Below are positions 48,671 to 56,797 of a DNA stretch of 64,000 bases, piece after piece. This DNA comes from Hymenobacter sediminicola (GTDB lineage Bacteria > Bacteroidota > Bacteroidia > Cytophagales > Hymenobacteraceae): positions 124,001 through 188,000 of the forward strand of contig NZ_CP060202.1 in assembly GCF_014250515.1 (NCBI RefSeq), written 5' to 3'. The notes beneath the pieces are model-generated. The model was given only the letters and a program-made list of their open reading frames with translations. It ran no database searches and had not been told where the DNA came from. Numbering within the stretch: the first letter of the stretch is position 1; each line of letters opens with the position of its first letter. Both the position numbers and the translations under genes were made by a program.

Positions 48671-49069
48671 ATGAAACGTATCTTCTTCCCAGCCTTTCTG
48701 CTCGTGTGGCTGTTGCTGTCCTCGATGATGGTGCAGGCGCAGGGCGAGGCGTTTGGAGCTGTACGCGGGGCTCTGCGTAACGCTTCTTCCCGCGAATTGT
48801 CTCAGTATTTTGGTGCCACAGTTGGTATTAGCTTCGATGGCGACCGGCAGAACTATAGCTCCACACAGGCGGAGTTTGTGATGAAGGACTTCTTCGCCAA
48901 AACCGCACCTTCTACGTTCGAAATAGTGCACCAGGGAGCCAGCCAAGGTGGTATTCCGTACGCTATTGGTAAATACAATGGCAAGTCCGGTTCGTACCGG
49001 GTTTTCATCAAGATGAAAAATACCAATGGTGCTCTACGCATCGACACGATGGACTTCACCAAAGAATAG
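48671..49069 (+). CDS. DUF4783 protein, copy 1
   Basis: 132 residues with a signal peptide ending MVQAQ. The mature part is a small alpha/beta domain: FGAVRGALRNASSRELSQYFGATVGISFDGDRQNYSSTQAEFVMKDFFAKTAPSTFEIVHQGASQGGIPYAIGKYNG. This is the DUF4783 family, found in Bacteroidota and structurally similar to SnoaL/NTF2-like proteins. A tandem paralogue lies at 49317. It is exported and its function is unknown. Confidence 0.88.
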   Translation: MKRIFFPAFLLVWLLLSSMMVQAQGEAFGAVRGALRNASSRELSQYFGATVGISFDGDRQNYSSTQAEFVMKDFFAKTAPSTFEIVHQGASQGGIPYAIGKYNGKSGSYRVFIKMKNTNGALRIDTMDFTKE

Positions 49070-49092
49070 CCACGGCTATTATGGCACTAAAG

Positions 49093-49125
49093 AAAAAGGC
49101 TCCCGTGGAAGCGGGAGCCTTTTTT
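49093..49125 (+). terminator. Terminator after DUF4783 copy 1
   Basis: AAAGGCTCCCG and CGGGAGCCTTT arms with a short loop and a T run, 23 bases after the stop. The two tandem copies therefore seem to be transcribed separately. Confidence 0.85.
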
Positions 49126-49316
49126 ATGCCTGTTAAATCTTCGTTATTTAGGAACCGGTTCCACTACTTCCGCTTCACTGCTGTATTGGTGCCTCACCTA
49201 CTTAGCGAGACGTAATTAGTCGCTGAAACCTCCTTCCGAAGCTGCTGGGTGCTTTGTTGTCGCCAGTCATAACCGGGTGTTACAGTTTGGCATAGTTCTC
49301 GTATATAGGGTTATAC

Positions 49317-49733
49317 ATGTTCAAGAACCTGATGAAACCTACTTTACTCTTCGCGTCTCTGACCCTGTTCTGGCTGACTCTGTTTGTGGGTGTCACGCAG
49401 GCGCAGAACGACACGTTTGCTCCCATCCGCAATGCTATCCGGAGTGGCTCGTCTCAGGAGCTGGCGCAAAGCTTTGGGCCCGCCGTGGAAATCAGCTTCG
49501 ATGGTGACCGGAAGGGCTATAGCGCCACGCAGGCGGAAGCCGTGATGAAAGACTTTTTTGCTAAGAATGCCCCGGCCAGCTTTGATTTCGTGCATTCCGG
49601 CGGCAGCAACGACGGCAAACCATACGCTGTAGGCAAGTACGTGAGCAAAAGCGGTACGTACCGTATGTTCGTGAAGATGAAGCCGGAAGGCGGCCGGCCT
49701 GTGATTAACGCCATCGACTTTACGAAGGAATAG
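49317..49733 (+). CDS. DUF4783 protein, copy 2
   Basis: 138 residues, signal peptide ending VTQAQ. It is a tandem paralogue of the 48671 gene, sharing FxxxRxAxRxxSSxELxQxFGxxVxISFDGDRxxYSxTQAExVMKDFFAKxAPxxFxxVHxG and the YAxGKYxxKSGxYRxFxKMK block. It has its own terminator after it. Expression is probably separate, as the two genes are 247 bases apart with a terminator between. Confidence 0.88.
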   Translation: MFKNLMKPTLLFASLTLFWLTLFVGVTQAQNDTFAPIRNAIRSGSSQELAQSFGPAVEISFDGDRKGYSATQAEAVMKDFFAKNAPASFDFVHSGGSNDGKPYAVGKYVSKSGTYRMFVKMKPEGGRPVINAIDFTKE

Positions 49734-49753
49734 CGGCACCAGTCTTTATTTAT

Positions 49754-49785
49754 CCGCCCCTGGCACTACGTAGTGCCAGGGGCGG
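49754..49785 (+). terminator. Perfect 32-base palindrome after DUF4783 copy 2
   Basis: CCGCCCCTGGCACTAC (49754-49769) and its exact complement (49770-49785). No long T run follows, so the terminator role is likely but not certain. Confidence 0.7.
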
Positions 49786-49865
49786 TTTGCGTTTCGGGCT
49801 CTGGAGGCTTGTAGGACAGATTAAGGCCCACCGCTTTATATGGCCGGGTAATGGGGTGTTTTTGC

Positions 49866-49873
49866 TATTTTTG
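49866..49873 (+). promoter_or_regulatory. -7 element TATTTTTG of nadC
   Basis: Exact TAnnTTTG match ending 4 bases before the nadC GTG. The transcript should start at or close to the start codon. Confidence 0.45.
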
Positions 49874-49877
49874 CACC

Positions 49878-50738
49878 GTGCAAAACACCCCCTACCTCAC
49901 TTCCGAAGCTCTAGTTGATTTTATCCGCACTGCCCTCCGCGAGGATGTCGGCGACGGCGACCATTCCTCCCTGGCCTCAATTCCGGCCGACGCCCGCAAC
50001 CGTGCCCGGCTGCTGGTGAAGGATGAAGGAGTGCTGGCGGGCGTGGAACTGGCCCTGCTGATCTTTAAAGAAGTAGACCCGGAGTTGCAGGTGGAGCCGC
50101 TACTGGCCGACGGCGCCCGTATCAAGCACGGCGACGTGGTGCTGACGGTGGAGGGCCGCGCCCAAAGCATTTTGACGGCGGAGCGGCTGGTACTCAACTG
50201 CATGCAGCGCATGAGTGGCATTGCCACGCATACGGCTCACCTCAACAGCCTGCTGGCTGGCACCAAGGCCCGCCTGCTCGATACCCGCAAGACCACGCCT
50301 AATTTTCGGATCTGTGAGAAATGGGCGGTGCTGATTGGCGGCGGCGTAAACCACCGCTACGGCCTCTTCGACATGATTATCCTCAAGGACAACCACGTGG
50401 ATTACGCGGGAGGTATCCGGCAGGCTATTGAAGCCACGCAGGCGTACCTGGCCCGCACTGGCCGCAAGCTCCCCATCGAAATAGAGACCCGCACACTGGC
50501 CGAGGTGCAGCAAGCCTTGGATACCGGCGGCATCGACCGGATTATGCTCGACAACATGCCACCGGCTCAGCTTCGGGAAGCGGTGCAGCTGATAGCTGGG
50601 CGCTTTTCCACTGAAGCCAGCGGCGGTATCACAGAGCATACCATTGCGGAAGTAGCGGCTACCGGCGTCGATTTCATTTCGGTTGGGGCCCTGACTCATT
50701 CCACCAAAAGCCTCGATTTGAGCCTGAAAGCGTTTTAA
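49878..50738 (+). CDS. nadC: Nicotinate-nucleotide diphosphorylase (carboxylating), quinolinate phosphoribosyltransferase
   Basis: 286 residues from a GTG at 49878, chosen from the family N terminus (VQNTPYLTSEALVDFIRTALREDVGDGDHSS); the frame is open 9 codons further. The body has VEGRAQSILTAERLVLNCMQRMSGIATHTAHL, LLDTRKTTPNFRICEKWAVLIGGGVNHRYGLFDMIILKDNHV, VEIETRTLAEVQQAL-like and TEASGGITEHTIAEVAATGVDFISVGALTHS. It makes nicotinate mononucleotide from quinolinate and PRPP in NAD synthesis. No nadA or nadB is adjacent. Confidence 0.97.
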   Translation: MQNTPYLTSEALVDFIRTALREDVGDGDHSSLASIPADARNRARLLVKDEGVLAGVELALLIFKEVDPELQVEPLLADGARIKHGDVVLTVEGRAQSILTAERLVLNCMQRMSGIATHTAHLNSLLAGTKARLLDTRKTTPNFRICEKWAVLIGGGVNHRYGLFDMIILKDNHVDYAGGIRQAIEATQAYLARTGRKLPIEIETRTLAEVQQALDTGGIDRIMLDNMPPAQLREAVQLIAGRFSTEASGGITEHTIAEVAATGVDFISVGALTHSTKSLDLSLKAF

Positions 50739-50839
50739 ATTCTGCGCGAATGGGTAGATGAACACTTGAGTGAAGGTTCATTTGCAGAGGCCACAGTAGG
50801 CTGCTCATTTGCCTTTTCACGCACTCACTATTTCTGAAA

Positions 50840-51469
50840 ATGCAACTCCCCAACCAACGCGGCAGCTACCGCCAGCAGCAACAGTCCGCTGGCTCGCCGC
50901 TGGCTATCCGTACCAAGAAGCACCAGCTTGATACCAATATGTATACCCGTGTGGCCATGGCCCACGTGTGGCGCAAAGAATGGTGGTATGCCCTGATTCC
51001 CTTTGTACTAGGGGTGCTGCCGGCCGCCATCTGGCCCTCGTGGTGGTGGCTAGCTGCTGGGTTGGTACTGGCGCTGCTATTCGTGCTGCTGCGTTCTTCC
51101 CAGATTACGGCCGTGACGCAAGTAGAGCAGACCAAACCGCTGTTTGAGCGCATGAGCTACGTTATTGATCAGCGCCAGATTGGGCTGATGCAGAACGAGA
51201 AAGAAGGCCGTGGCATGGGCGTGAACTGGGACATGATTGGGAAAGTAAAGCGTGAGCCCGACGGTTATGTGCTGTGGTTCCGCACCCAGGAGGTACCCGC
51301 CGAAATTACGGGGTGGCGTGCCTGGGTAGCCCGCACCTTCGAGACGCCCATGTTCCTGCACATTCCGTTTAAGATCTTCAATTCGCCCAACGACCAGAAG
51401 CTGTTCGAATCATTGTTGCGGCGCAAAAATCTGCTGCCTGCTCTTGATGCGCCGGCAGACACTAAATAA
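50840..51469 (+). CDS. YcxB-like membrane protein
   Basis: 209 residues from the ATG at 50840. The N-terminal 40 residues (LAIRTKKHQLDTNMYTRVAMAHVWRKEWW) match the start of YcxB-like proteins of Bacteroidota. Two membrane helices follow (WWYALIPFVLGVLPAAIWP and WWWLAAGLVLALLFVLLRS). The C-terminal domain (SYVIDQRQIGLMQNEKEGRGMGVNWDMIGKVKREPDGYVLWFRTQ) is the YcxB-like beta-rich domain. Function unknown. The following lipoprotein genes are on the same strand with 58 and 10 bases between. Confidence 0.85.
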   Translation: MQLPNQRGSYRQQQQSAGSPLAIRTKKHQLDTNMYTRVAMAHVWRKEWWYALIPFVLGVLPAAIWPSWWWLAAGLVLALLFVLLRSSQITAVTQVEQTKPLFERMSYVIDQRQIGLMQNEKEGRGMGVNWDMIGKVKREPDGYVLWFRTQEVPAEITGWRAWVARTFETPMFLHIPFKIFNSPNDQKLFESLLRRKNLLPALDAPADTK

Positions 51470-51527
51470 GGAGGCGCCACCTCGGCGACCCACTTGCATA
51501 TCTACTCAACATCATTCTCTTCTTCTC

Positions 51528-51878
51528 ATGACTAAGCAACTCCTGCTTTCTGCCCTGGCCGTAGCCGCCCTTTCCCTGTCTGCCTGCAGCAGCGAGCCTT
51601 CTGACTGGCGCCCCGACAAGAAAGTATCCTTGGACATGGTGGAGCCCGGCTCCCGCTCTTCCGACAACTTCGACCAGCACACGGAAGCGGCTGCCAGCCA
51701 GCATAAAGGCGGTGCCATTGCAGAGCCTATCAGCTCGCATGCAACTCTGGACCAGCGTGAAAAGCCCTCGGCTGAGCATGCTACATCGGCGAATGCGCAC
51801 GAAACGCTAAAGAACAAGAGCGACGAGACGGCAGAAGAAAAGGCTACTGTTGCTGACCCGGAAGCTAAAAAGCAATAA
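51528..51878 (+). CDS. Disordered lipoprotein
   Basis: 116 residues from the ATG at 51528, with a lipoprotein signal (LSLSAC, Cys20). The mature part is highly polar, rich in Glu, Ser, Ala, Lys and Asp (SHATLDQREKPSAEHATSANAHETLKNKSDETAEEKA) and probably unstructured. No domain is recognised. The HMBD lipoprotein gene follows after 10 bases, so the two likely share a transcript. Confidence 0.7.
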   Translation: MTKQLLLSALAVAALSLSACSSEPSDWRPDKKVSLDMVEPGSRSSDNFDQHTEAAASQHKGGAIAEPISSHATLDQREKPSAEHATSANAHETLKNKSDETAEEKATVADPEAKKQ

Positions 51879-51888
51879 TCGGTAGCGC

Positions 51889-52149
51889 ATGCGTTTTTCT
51901 TTTCTGCGCTCTGTAGCGGCTGGTTTGCTGCTAGCCGCTGGCCTGACGGGTTGCGAAAGCAACACAGCAACAGTTAGCACTCCGGCCGCAACGGCCGCTG
52001 CTGCTGACAGCACTTCGGCTCCTGTAGTAGCCGCTGCCTATATCTGCCCGATGGCCTGCGAAGGCAGCGCCAGCGACAAGCCCGGCAAATGCCAGGTGTG
52101 CGAAATGGCACTTGAGCCCAATCCGGCTGCCAAAACCACCGTTCAGTAG
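51889..52149 (+). CDS. Small lipoprotein with heavy-metal-binding (YHS-like) domain
   Basis: 86 residues with a lipobox GLTGC (Cys22). The C-terminal part contains YICPMACEGSASDKPGKCQVC with Cys53, Cys57, Cys68 and Cys71, the short heavy-metal-binding domain pattern (YxCPMxxxGxxxDxPGxCxxCxM) seen in copper-handling proteins and CusB-type adaptors. It may bind Cu(I) or Ag(I) at the envelope. It follows the disordered lipoprotein closely. A hairpin follows. Confidence 0.82.
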   Translation: MRFSFLRSVAAGLLLAAGLTGCESNTATVSTPAATAAAADSTSAPVVAAAYICPMACEGSASDKPGKCQVCEMALEPNPAAKTTVQ

Positions 52150-52163
52150 GCTATTCCCTTTCT

Positions 52164-52215
52164 GTTCCACTTGCCCCGCAGCTTGGTAGCGTACTAAGTG
52201 CGGCGCAAGTGGAAC
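52164..52215 (+). terminator. Hairpin after the heavy-metal-binding lipoprotein gene
   Basis: Arms GTTCCACTTGC (52164-52174) and GCAAGTGGAAC (52205-52215) with a 30-base loop, 15 bases after the stop. No long T run. Confidence 0.5.
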
Positions 52216-52228
52216 AACTGTTGTTGAA

Positions 52229-52257
52229 GTTATTTTGTAACATTGTTGCAAAATAAC
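52229..52257 (+). promoter_or_regulatory. AT-rich inverted repeat upstream of the methyltransferase gene
   Basis: GTTATTTTG and CAAAATAAC flank 11 bases (TAACATTGTTG) exactly, 60 bases before the start of the methyltransferase gene. The spacing and arms fit a regulator-binding site; a promoter role was not confirmed. Confidence 0.4.
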
Positions 52258-52316
52258 CGTTTCTCTGATTTCGCTCCTTTAGCTGGCTTTTCTGTCGGCC
52301 CGCTTTGCCTTCCACG

Positions 52317-53066
52317 ATGATGTCACCTGCTGCCGTTGAGCCGGAATGGTTTAGTACCTGGTTTGATTCTCCGTATTATCACCTGCTGTACCACGACCGG
52401 GACCAAGCCGAGGCGCAGGCCTTTATCGATGCACTGCTACGGTATTTGCACCCGAAGCCTATGGCGCAGCTGCTGGATCTGGCCTGCGGCAAAGGCCGGC
52501 ATTCCATTTACCTGAGCGAGCAGGGCTACAGCGTGACCGGCGTAGACCTGTCGGCGGAAAGTATTGCGGCGGCGCAGGCTTCTGCACAGGAGCATCTGCA
52601 TTTTCGGGTGCATGACATGCGTGAGCCGCTGCCCTGTGGTCCGTTTGACTTTATTTTCAACCTGTTTACCAGCTTCGGCTACTTCCAGCACGAGAGTGAA
52701 AACGTGGTGGCCTTGCGCAATGCGGCCGCAGCGCTACGGCCAGGTGGCAAAATGGTCATTGATTTCTTGAACACGGAGCGCACTGTGCGGGAACTGGTAG
52801 CGCATGAGCACAAGCTGGCGGGAGGCATTGAATTTCACCTGCACCGCCACCTCTACCACGACTTCATTGTGAAGGAAATCGACTTTCAGACGCCCGATGG
52901 TGAGCAACTACACTACGAAGAGCGGGTGCGGGCACTCAGCAAGGAGCGGTTCGAGGAATATTTCCTGATGGCTGGTCTGCGGCTGGTTGAGGTGTTCGGC
53001 GACTACCGCCTCACCCCGTATGATGAGCAAGCCAGCCCACGTATGATATTCATTCTTAAAAAGTGA
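52317..53066 (+). CDS. SAM-dependent class I methyltransferase
   Basis: 249 residues from the ATG at 52317. The SAM-binding motif I is LLDLACGKGRHSIYLSEQGYSVTGVDLSAESI, then VHDMREPLPCGPFDFIFNLFTSFGYF (motif II) and LRPGGKMVIDFLN (motif III). It resembles methyltransferases with a Rossmann core and a C-terminal beta-insert (EIDFQTPDGEQLHYEERVRALS). The substrate is unknown. It is preceded by an inverted repeat and followed by the ZIP gene. Confidence 0.92.
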   Translation: MMSPAAVEPEWFSTWFDSPYYHLLYHDRDQAEAQAFIDALLRYLHPKPMAQLLDLACGKGRHSIYLSEQGYSVTGVDLSAESIAAAQASAQEHLHFRVHDMREPLPCGPFDFIFNLFTSFGYFQHESENVVALRNAAAALRPGGKMVIDFLNTERTVRELVAHEHKLAGGIEFHLHRHLYHDFIVKEIDFQTPDGEQLHYEERVRALSKERFEEYFLMAGLRLVEVFGDYRLTPYDEQASPRMIFILKK

Positions 53067-53187
53067 CGAGGTGATAGAGTAGCGAGACGACATGTGGCCA
53101 GCATACTCCTGCAAGGGATACTACTGGCCACGTTCACCTCACTGCTCTGCTAGCCTTCACCCCATCACCCTTCACCTTATCACCGCT

Positions 53188-53925
53188 ATGTGGTTTGCTG
53201 TCCTGCTGTTGTTTCTTACCGTACTCGGGGCCGGCTGGTCTACGCGGCTAGTACCAACGGCCAGTACTATCTGGATGAAGCCTCTGCTGGCATTCAGCGG
53301 GGCATACCTGTTTACGCTTACCATCACGCACCTGCTGCCTGAGGCGCTGCTATTGGTGCCCGATGATATGCACCGCATCGGCTATTTTGTGCTGGCAGGG
53401 TTCTTTGGGCAATTGGTGCTGGAAGTATTTTCGCAAGGAGTGGAGCACGGGCACGTGCATCATCATACTTCTCATGTAGGGCATGTACCCTTTCTGCTGT
53501 TGTTCTCGCTTATTATCCACTCGTTTCTGGAAGGCAGCATTCTAGTGAAAGCCCCCGAGGCAGGCACCGTGAGCGACAATTTCTACGCCATTCTGACGGG
53601 TGTGGCGCTGCACCATATCCCGGCGGCTTTTGCCCTGATGGCAGCCCTGATGCTTCGACTGGGTACTTTCCGCCGGGCACTACCCTTTCTGGTGCTGTTT
53701 GCGCTGGCGGCTCCAGTGGGCATTGTGGTAAGTAACTTTGTGGTGCTGGAGCAACTACTTACCGGTGGCCTGTATGCGGCCCTGCTGGGTTTTGTGGCCG
53801 GCAATTTCCTGCACGTATCTACTACCATTCTTTTCGAAACCAGCCCGGAGCACCGCCTGAACATGCCCAAGCTGGCCGCTACAATGGCCGGCACGGCGCT
53901 GGCACTGGCAGTAGAGCTACTCTAG
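53188..53925 (+). CDS. ZIP family metal transporter
   Basis: 245 residues from the ATG at 53188, in frame for about 30 more codons upstream without signal. Eight membrane segments are predicted. The cytoplasmic loop is His-rich (GVEHGHVHHHTSHVGHV), and the metal path residues are in IIHSFLEGSILVK and GVALHHIPAAFALMAALML, the HxxxEG and HHxP motifs of ZIP importers. It likely imports zinc, iron or another divalent cation. No zur, fur or metallochaperone gene is adjacent. Confidence 0.92.
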   Translation: MWFAVLLLFLTVLGAGWSTRLVPTASTIWMKPLLAFSGAYLFTLTITHLLPEALLLVPDDMHRIGYFVLAGFFGQLVLEVFSQGVEHGHVHHHTSHVGHVPFLLLFSLIIHSFLEGSILVKAPEAGTVSDNFYAILTGVALHHIPAAFALMAALMLRLGTFRRALPFLVLFALAAPVGIVVSNFVVLEQLLTGGLYAALLGFVAGNFLHVSTTILFETSPEHRLNMPKLAATMAGTALALAVELL

Positions 53926-53964
53926 CTAAACGTTAGAGATGCAGCCTTAGCACTGCCTAGGGAG

Positions 53965-54306
53965 CTAGCTTATGCCCGCTAACTCATCGGCATCCAGCAG
54001 CGGACCTGTATTCTGTAACAGCGACTCCAACTGCCGGGCCCGGGCCCGCTGGTATACCAGCTCTGCCTGCAAACTGAGCAGCCGCTGCCGCATAGCCAGC
54101 ACTACATCAATGCCCTCCCGGCTTAGGCCCAACTCGTGGTGCAGGCGGGCGAGGCGGGCCAGATGGTCGGGCTCGTCGCGGATGGTGCCCGGTGTGGGGC
54201 CCGTGCCCAGCAAGCCCAGTTCCACAAAGCCCTGCAAATCAGTTTCACTTAGCTCATACTGGCTGGCGCAGTCGTGGTACGTGATGGTGATGATGTGCGT
54301 TTCCAT
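53965..54306 (-). CDS. cbpM: CbpM-like chaperone modulator
   Basis: 113 residues. It begins METHIITITYHDCASQYELSETDLQGFVELGLLG and has a helical, MerR-like second part (DHLARLARLHHELGLSREGIDVVLAMRQRLLSLQAELVYQRARARQLESLL). This is the CbpM pattern. CbpM binds CbpA and blocks its co-chaperone and DNA-binding activity. It lies 40 bases below the CbpA-type gene on the same strand. Confidence 0.87.
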   Translation of the reverse strand: METHIITITYHDCASQYELSETDLQGFVELGLLGTGPTPGTIRDEPDHLARLARLHHELGLSREGIDVVLAMRQRLLSLQAELVYQRARARQLESLLQNTGPLLDADELAGIS

Positions 54307-54346
54307 AGCAGTTGGGTTGATTGCTGCCGGTAAATAGGTTGGTTTT

Positions 54347-55288
54347 TCAGGCTGCAGTTCCGTCAGGACGCAGGGCCGCCAGTTGGCGGAGCAGCTCTTT
54401 TTCCTGCTCGGTAAGGTGCTGCGGAAGCTGCACCGTCAGGTGCAGATACAGGTTGCCGAACTGGCCTGCCTGCTTATACACCGGAAAGCCTTTGCCGCGC
54501 AGGCGTAGGCGGGTGCCATTCTGGGTTTCGGGCTTGATGTTGATTTTGACGGTTCCTGATAAGGTTTCTACTACCTGCTCACCACCCAGTAGTGCCCGGT
54601 ACAGCGGTACCTTCACCTCCTGCGTCAGGTCGTGGCCGGTGCGGACGTAGCGCGCATCGGGCCGTACGCGTAGTGTGATGAAGAGCGAGCCATTAGGCCC
54701 GCCATTGCGGCCGGGCGCGCCCTGGTCGCGTAGCCGGATGGTTTGGCCGTCTTCCACGCCGGGCTGAATAGTGAGGCGCAGCTTCTTGCCGTTTACTGTG
54801 AGCGTGCGCGGGCCACCTTGGTAGGCGTCTTCCAGCGTCAGCTCCAGCTCGGCTTGGTAGTCCTGGCCAGCGCTGGCCCTGGTAGAGCTACGGCCGCCAG
54901 CGCCACCCATATTGCCGAAAATGGAGCTGAAAAAATCGGAGAAGTCGCCGCCTTCGCCAAACTCAGCACCTCCAAAGCCCCCGCCAAACCCACCAGAACC
55001 GCCCTGCTGTTGGTACTGGCCCCAGTCGAAGCCACCCCGGCCACCGGCACCGGCCTGCTGATAACGCTGCCAGTCGGCGCCCATTCGGTCATACTTTTGC
55101 CGCTTATCGGGGTCCGACAGCACTTCATTGGCCTCATTCACTTCTTTGAACTTGCGCTCCGCCTCCGAGTCATTAGGGTTTACATCGGGGTGATGCTGGC
55201 GCGCCAACTTTCGGTAGGCTTTTTTAATCTGGTCGGTGGTAGCAGTTTTGTCCACTCCCAGTATTTTGTAATAGTCCTTGTAATCCAC
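54347..55288 (-). CDS. cbpA: DnaJ-domain protein of the CbpA type
   Basis: 313 residues from a GTG at 55288 that reads [14 protein letters not shown]. The J domain has HPD at residues 33-35 ([12 protein letters not shown]). A Gly/Phe/Gln-rich linker follows ([32 protein letters not shown]), then the two C-terminal DnaJ substrate-binding domains ([75 protein letters not shown]). There is no zinc-finger domain, as in CbpA. The CbpM gene follows. Confidence 0.95.
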   Translation of the reverse strand: MDYKDYYKILGVDKTATTDQIKKAYRKLARQHHPDVNPNDSEAERKFKEVNEANEVLSDPDKRQKYDRMGADWQRYQQAGAGGRGGFDWGQYQQQGGSGGFGGGFGGAEFGEGGDFSDFFSSIFGNMGGAGGRSSTRASAGQDYQAELELTLEDAYQGGPRTLTVNGKKLRLTIQPGVEDGQTIRLRDQGAPGRNGGPNGSLFITLRVRPDARYVRTGHDLTQEVKVPLYRALLGGEQVVETLSGTVKINIKPETQNGTRLRLRGKGFPVYKQAGQFGNLYLHLTVQLPQHLTEQEKELLRQLAALRPDGTAA

Positions 55289-55525
55289 GGGGCAAAAAGG
55301 TGAAGGAGGATGGTAGTGTGGAGCTTGTCAGATTTGTTTTTGGGCTAAGTCGAAGTTCAGACGAGAAACAATATCGGAAAAAGGCAAAAAAAGAATGCTT
55401 ACTGCATGCTCCAAAGGCTATTTTTCAAACGAAGGCAGCTACAGGCAGGTTGCCGGAACATAACTGGCCCAGCTTTTGTAAATTACGCTTTCATTCCCAC
55501 TTACATTTTTCACTTTTTCTCTAGA

Positions 55526-55939
55526 ATGAAACGGACTTCAACGTTTGTTCTCACTTTGTTGCTGGCTGCCGGCTGTTTTGCTGCTCAGGCCCAAACCAAG
55601 CTCCCCCCCCGCAAGCCTGTGCAGCCCAGAGGGCGTATGGTTAGCAAAGGCGCTGCTACCCGGGATGGCGCCGTGATGAAAGACGGCAAGGTAGTACTGA
55701 CCCAGAACGGTCTTACCAACCCCGTGTTGCAGGAAACAGCCCTCATCAACGGCACCAAGATCAAACCCGACGGTACGGTGACCATGACTGATGGCACCAG
55801 CACCGTCATGAAGGAAGGCGACTACATGTCGTTGACGGGCCGCCTGACTACTGCCGTAATGAAGGCGCAGCAGGATAGCCTCGCGAAAGCCGCGCAGCTA
55901 GACCCCAAAGGCAAAAAAGGCAAGAAGAAGGGCCGGTAA
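55526..55939 (+). CDS. Exported protein with DUF6799-like repeats
   Basis: 137 residues from the ATG at 55526, with a signal peptide ending AAQAQ. After a Pro/Arg-rich linker come two similar segments: RDGAVMKDGKVVLTQNGLTNPVLQE and NGTKIKPDGTVTMTDGTSTVMKEGDYMSLTG, a beta-repeat that resembles DUF6799. The C terminus is very basic (KGKKGKKKGR). Function unknown. It is divergent from the CbpA-type gene with about 240 bases between, and I see no regulatory motif in that gap. Confidence 0.75.
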   Translation: MKRTSTFVLTLLLAAGCFAAQAQTKLPPRKPVQPRGRMVSKGAATRDGAVMKDGKVVLTQNGLTNPVLQETALINGTKIKPDGTVTMTDGTSTVMKEGDYMSLTGRLTTAVMKAQQDSLAKAAQLDPKGKKGKKKGR

Positions 55940-56028
55940 GCAATTCGCATACTACGGCCAGCAAAAGCGGGACGCCCTGAACCAGTGAGGTTTGGAGCGT
56001 CCCGCTTCTTGTTCATCACCTTGTGGCC

Positions 56029-56223
56029 TCAGCGCTGCGTGTAGTCCTGCAGAATCTCCACTGCCTCGGTATCACTTGTGGCTTCCACTACTTCGTTGAT
56101 AACGAACTGCACCTCGGCTTCCGACCAATGTTGGGCTTCTGCGGCTTTGATGAAGGCTTCGAGCAGTACAAACCGGCCGGGTTTGGCGGGTAGCGTCCAG
56201 CTTACTTTTTTCTTGATTCGCAT
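56029..56223 (-). CDS. Small hypothetical protein
   Basis: 64 residues from the ATG at 56223. Basic N terminus (MRIKKKVSW), then two helices with LLEAFIKAAEAQHWSEAEVQFVINEVVEA and TEAVEILQDYTQR. There is no signal or membrane segment. It could be a small regulator. It lies 29 bases below the RlpA-like gene on the same strand, which suggests cotranscription. Confidence 0.55.
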   Translation of the reverse strand: MRIKKKVSWTLPAKPGRFVLLEAFIKAAEAQHWSEAEVQFVINEVVEATSDTEAVEILQDYTQR

Positions 56224-56252
56224 GCAGCAACTAGTTGTTGTGTTGTGGGCTC

Positions 56253-56699
56253 CTATCCTTTCTTTACCACCTTCAGTTGTACCGGCGCTACTCCGGCATC
56301 GATGATGCCTATTTTGCGGGCCGCTTTCTTGGACAGGTCGATAATGCGGCCTTTGGCGTGCGGGCCCCGGTCCGTGACGGTCACCTTGACGGAGCGGTGG
56401 TTGCGCGGATTTGTGACCTTTACTACCGTGCCGAACGGGAGGGTGTTGTGGGCCGCAGTGCGTTGGCCAGACCGGTAAATTGTGCCGCTGGCGGTTTTCC
56501 GGCCATCGAACTTGTCGGCGTAGTAAGAGGCATTTCCGCTCTGCGTAAAGCCTTTACCACCCGCGCATGCCCCCAGAAGAAGCGGACCGGCTAACAGCAG
56601 CGCCACGGCAGTAGCCGCCCGCTGGCAACAGGCCCACACGGTGCGTAAGGCGAAGTCTGATGAGGAAGGCTGCTCAGTCGGTGAAATACTCAGGTTCAT
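56253..56699 (-). CDS. rlpA: RlpA-like lipoprotein (double-psi beta-barrel, septal-ring lytic transglycosylase family)
   Basis: 148 residues from the ATG at 56699. A hydrophobic signal-like segment (residues about 30-45) ends in LLLGACAGG, a good lipobox (Cys45). The double-psi beta-barrel domain is NASYYADKFDGRKTASGTIYRSGQRTAAHNTLPFGTVVKVTNPRNHRSVKVTVTDRGPHAKGRIIDLSKKAARKIGI, with the catalytic Asp in TDRGP and the DLS element. The SPOR domain found in E. coli RlpA is missing, as in many Bacteroidota. It acts on cell-wall peptidoglycan. Confidence 0.9.
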   Translation of the reverse strand: MNLSISPTEQPSSSDFALRTVWACCQRAATAVALLLAGPLLLGACAGGKGFTQSGNASYYADKFDGRKTASGTIYRSGQRTAAHNTLPFGTVVKVTNPRNHRSVKVTVTDRGPHAKGRIIDLSKKAARKIGIIDAGVAPVQLKVVKKG

Positions 56700-56797
56700 A
56701 CACAATGGGTTTATGATCAGCAGGACAACATCCAACGCCGCCCTTGCTTAGATAGGGCAAGATACCGTGGCATCACCAGCCAGCTGCCTGGGGTGGC

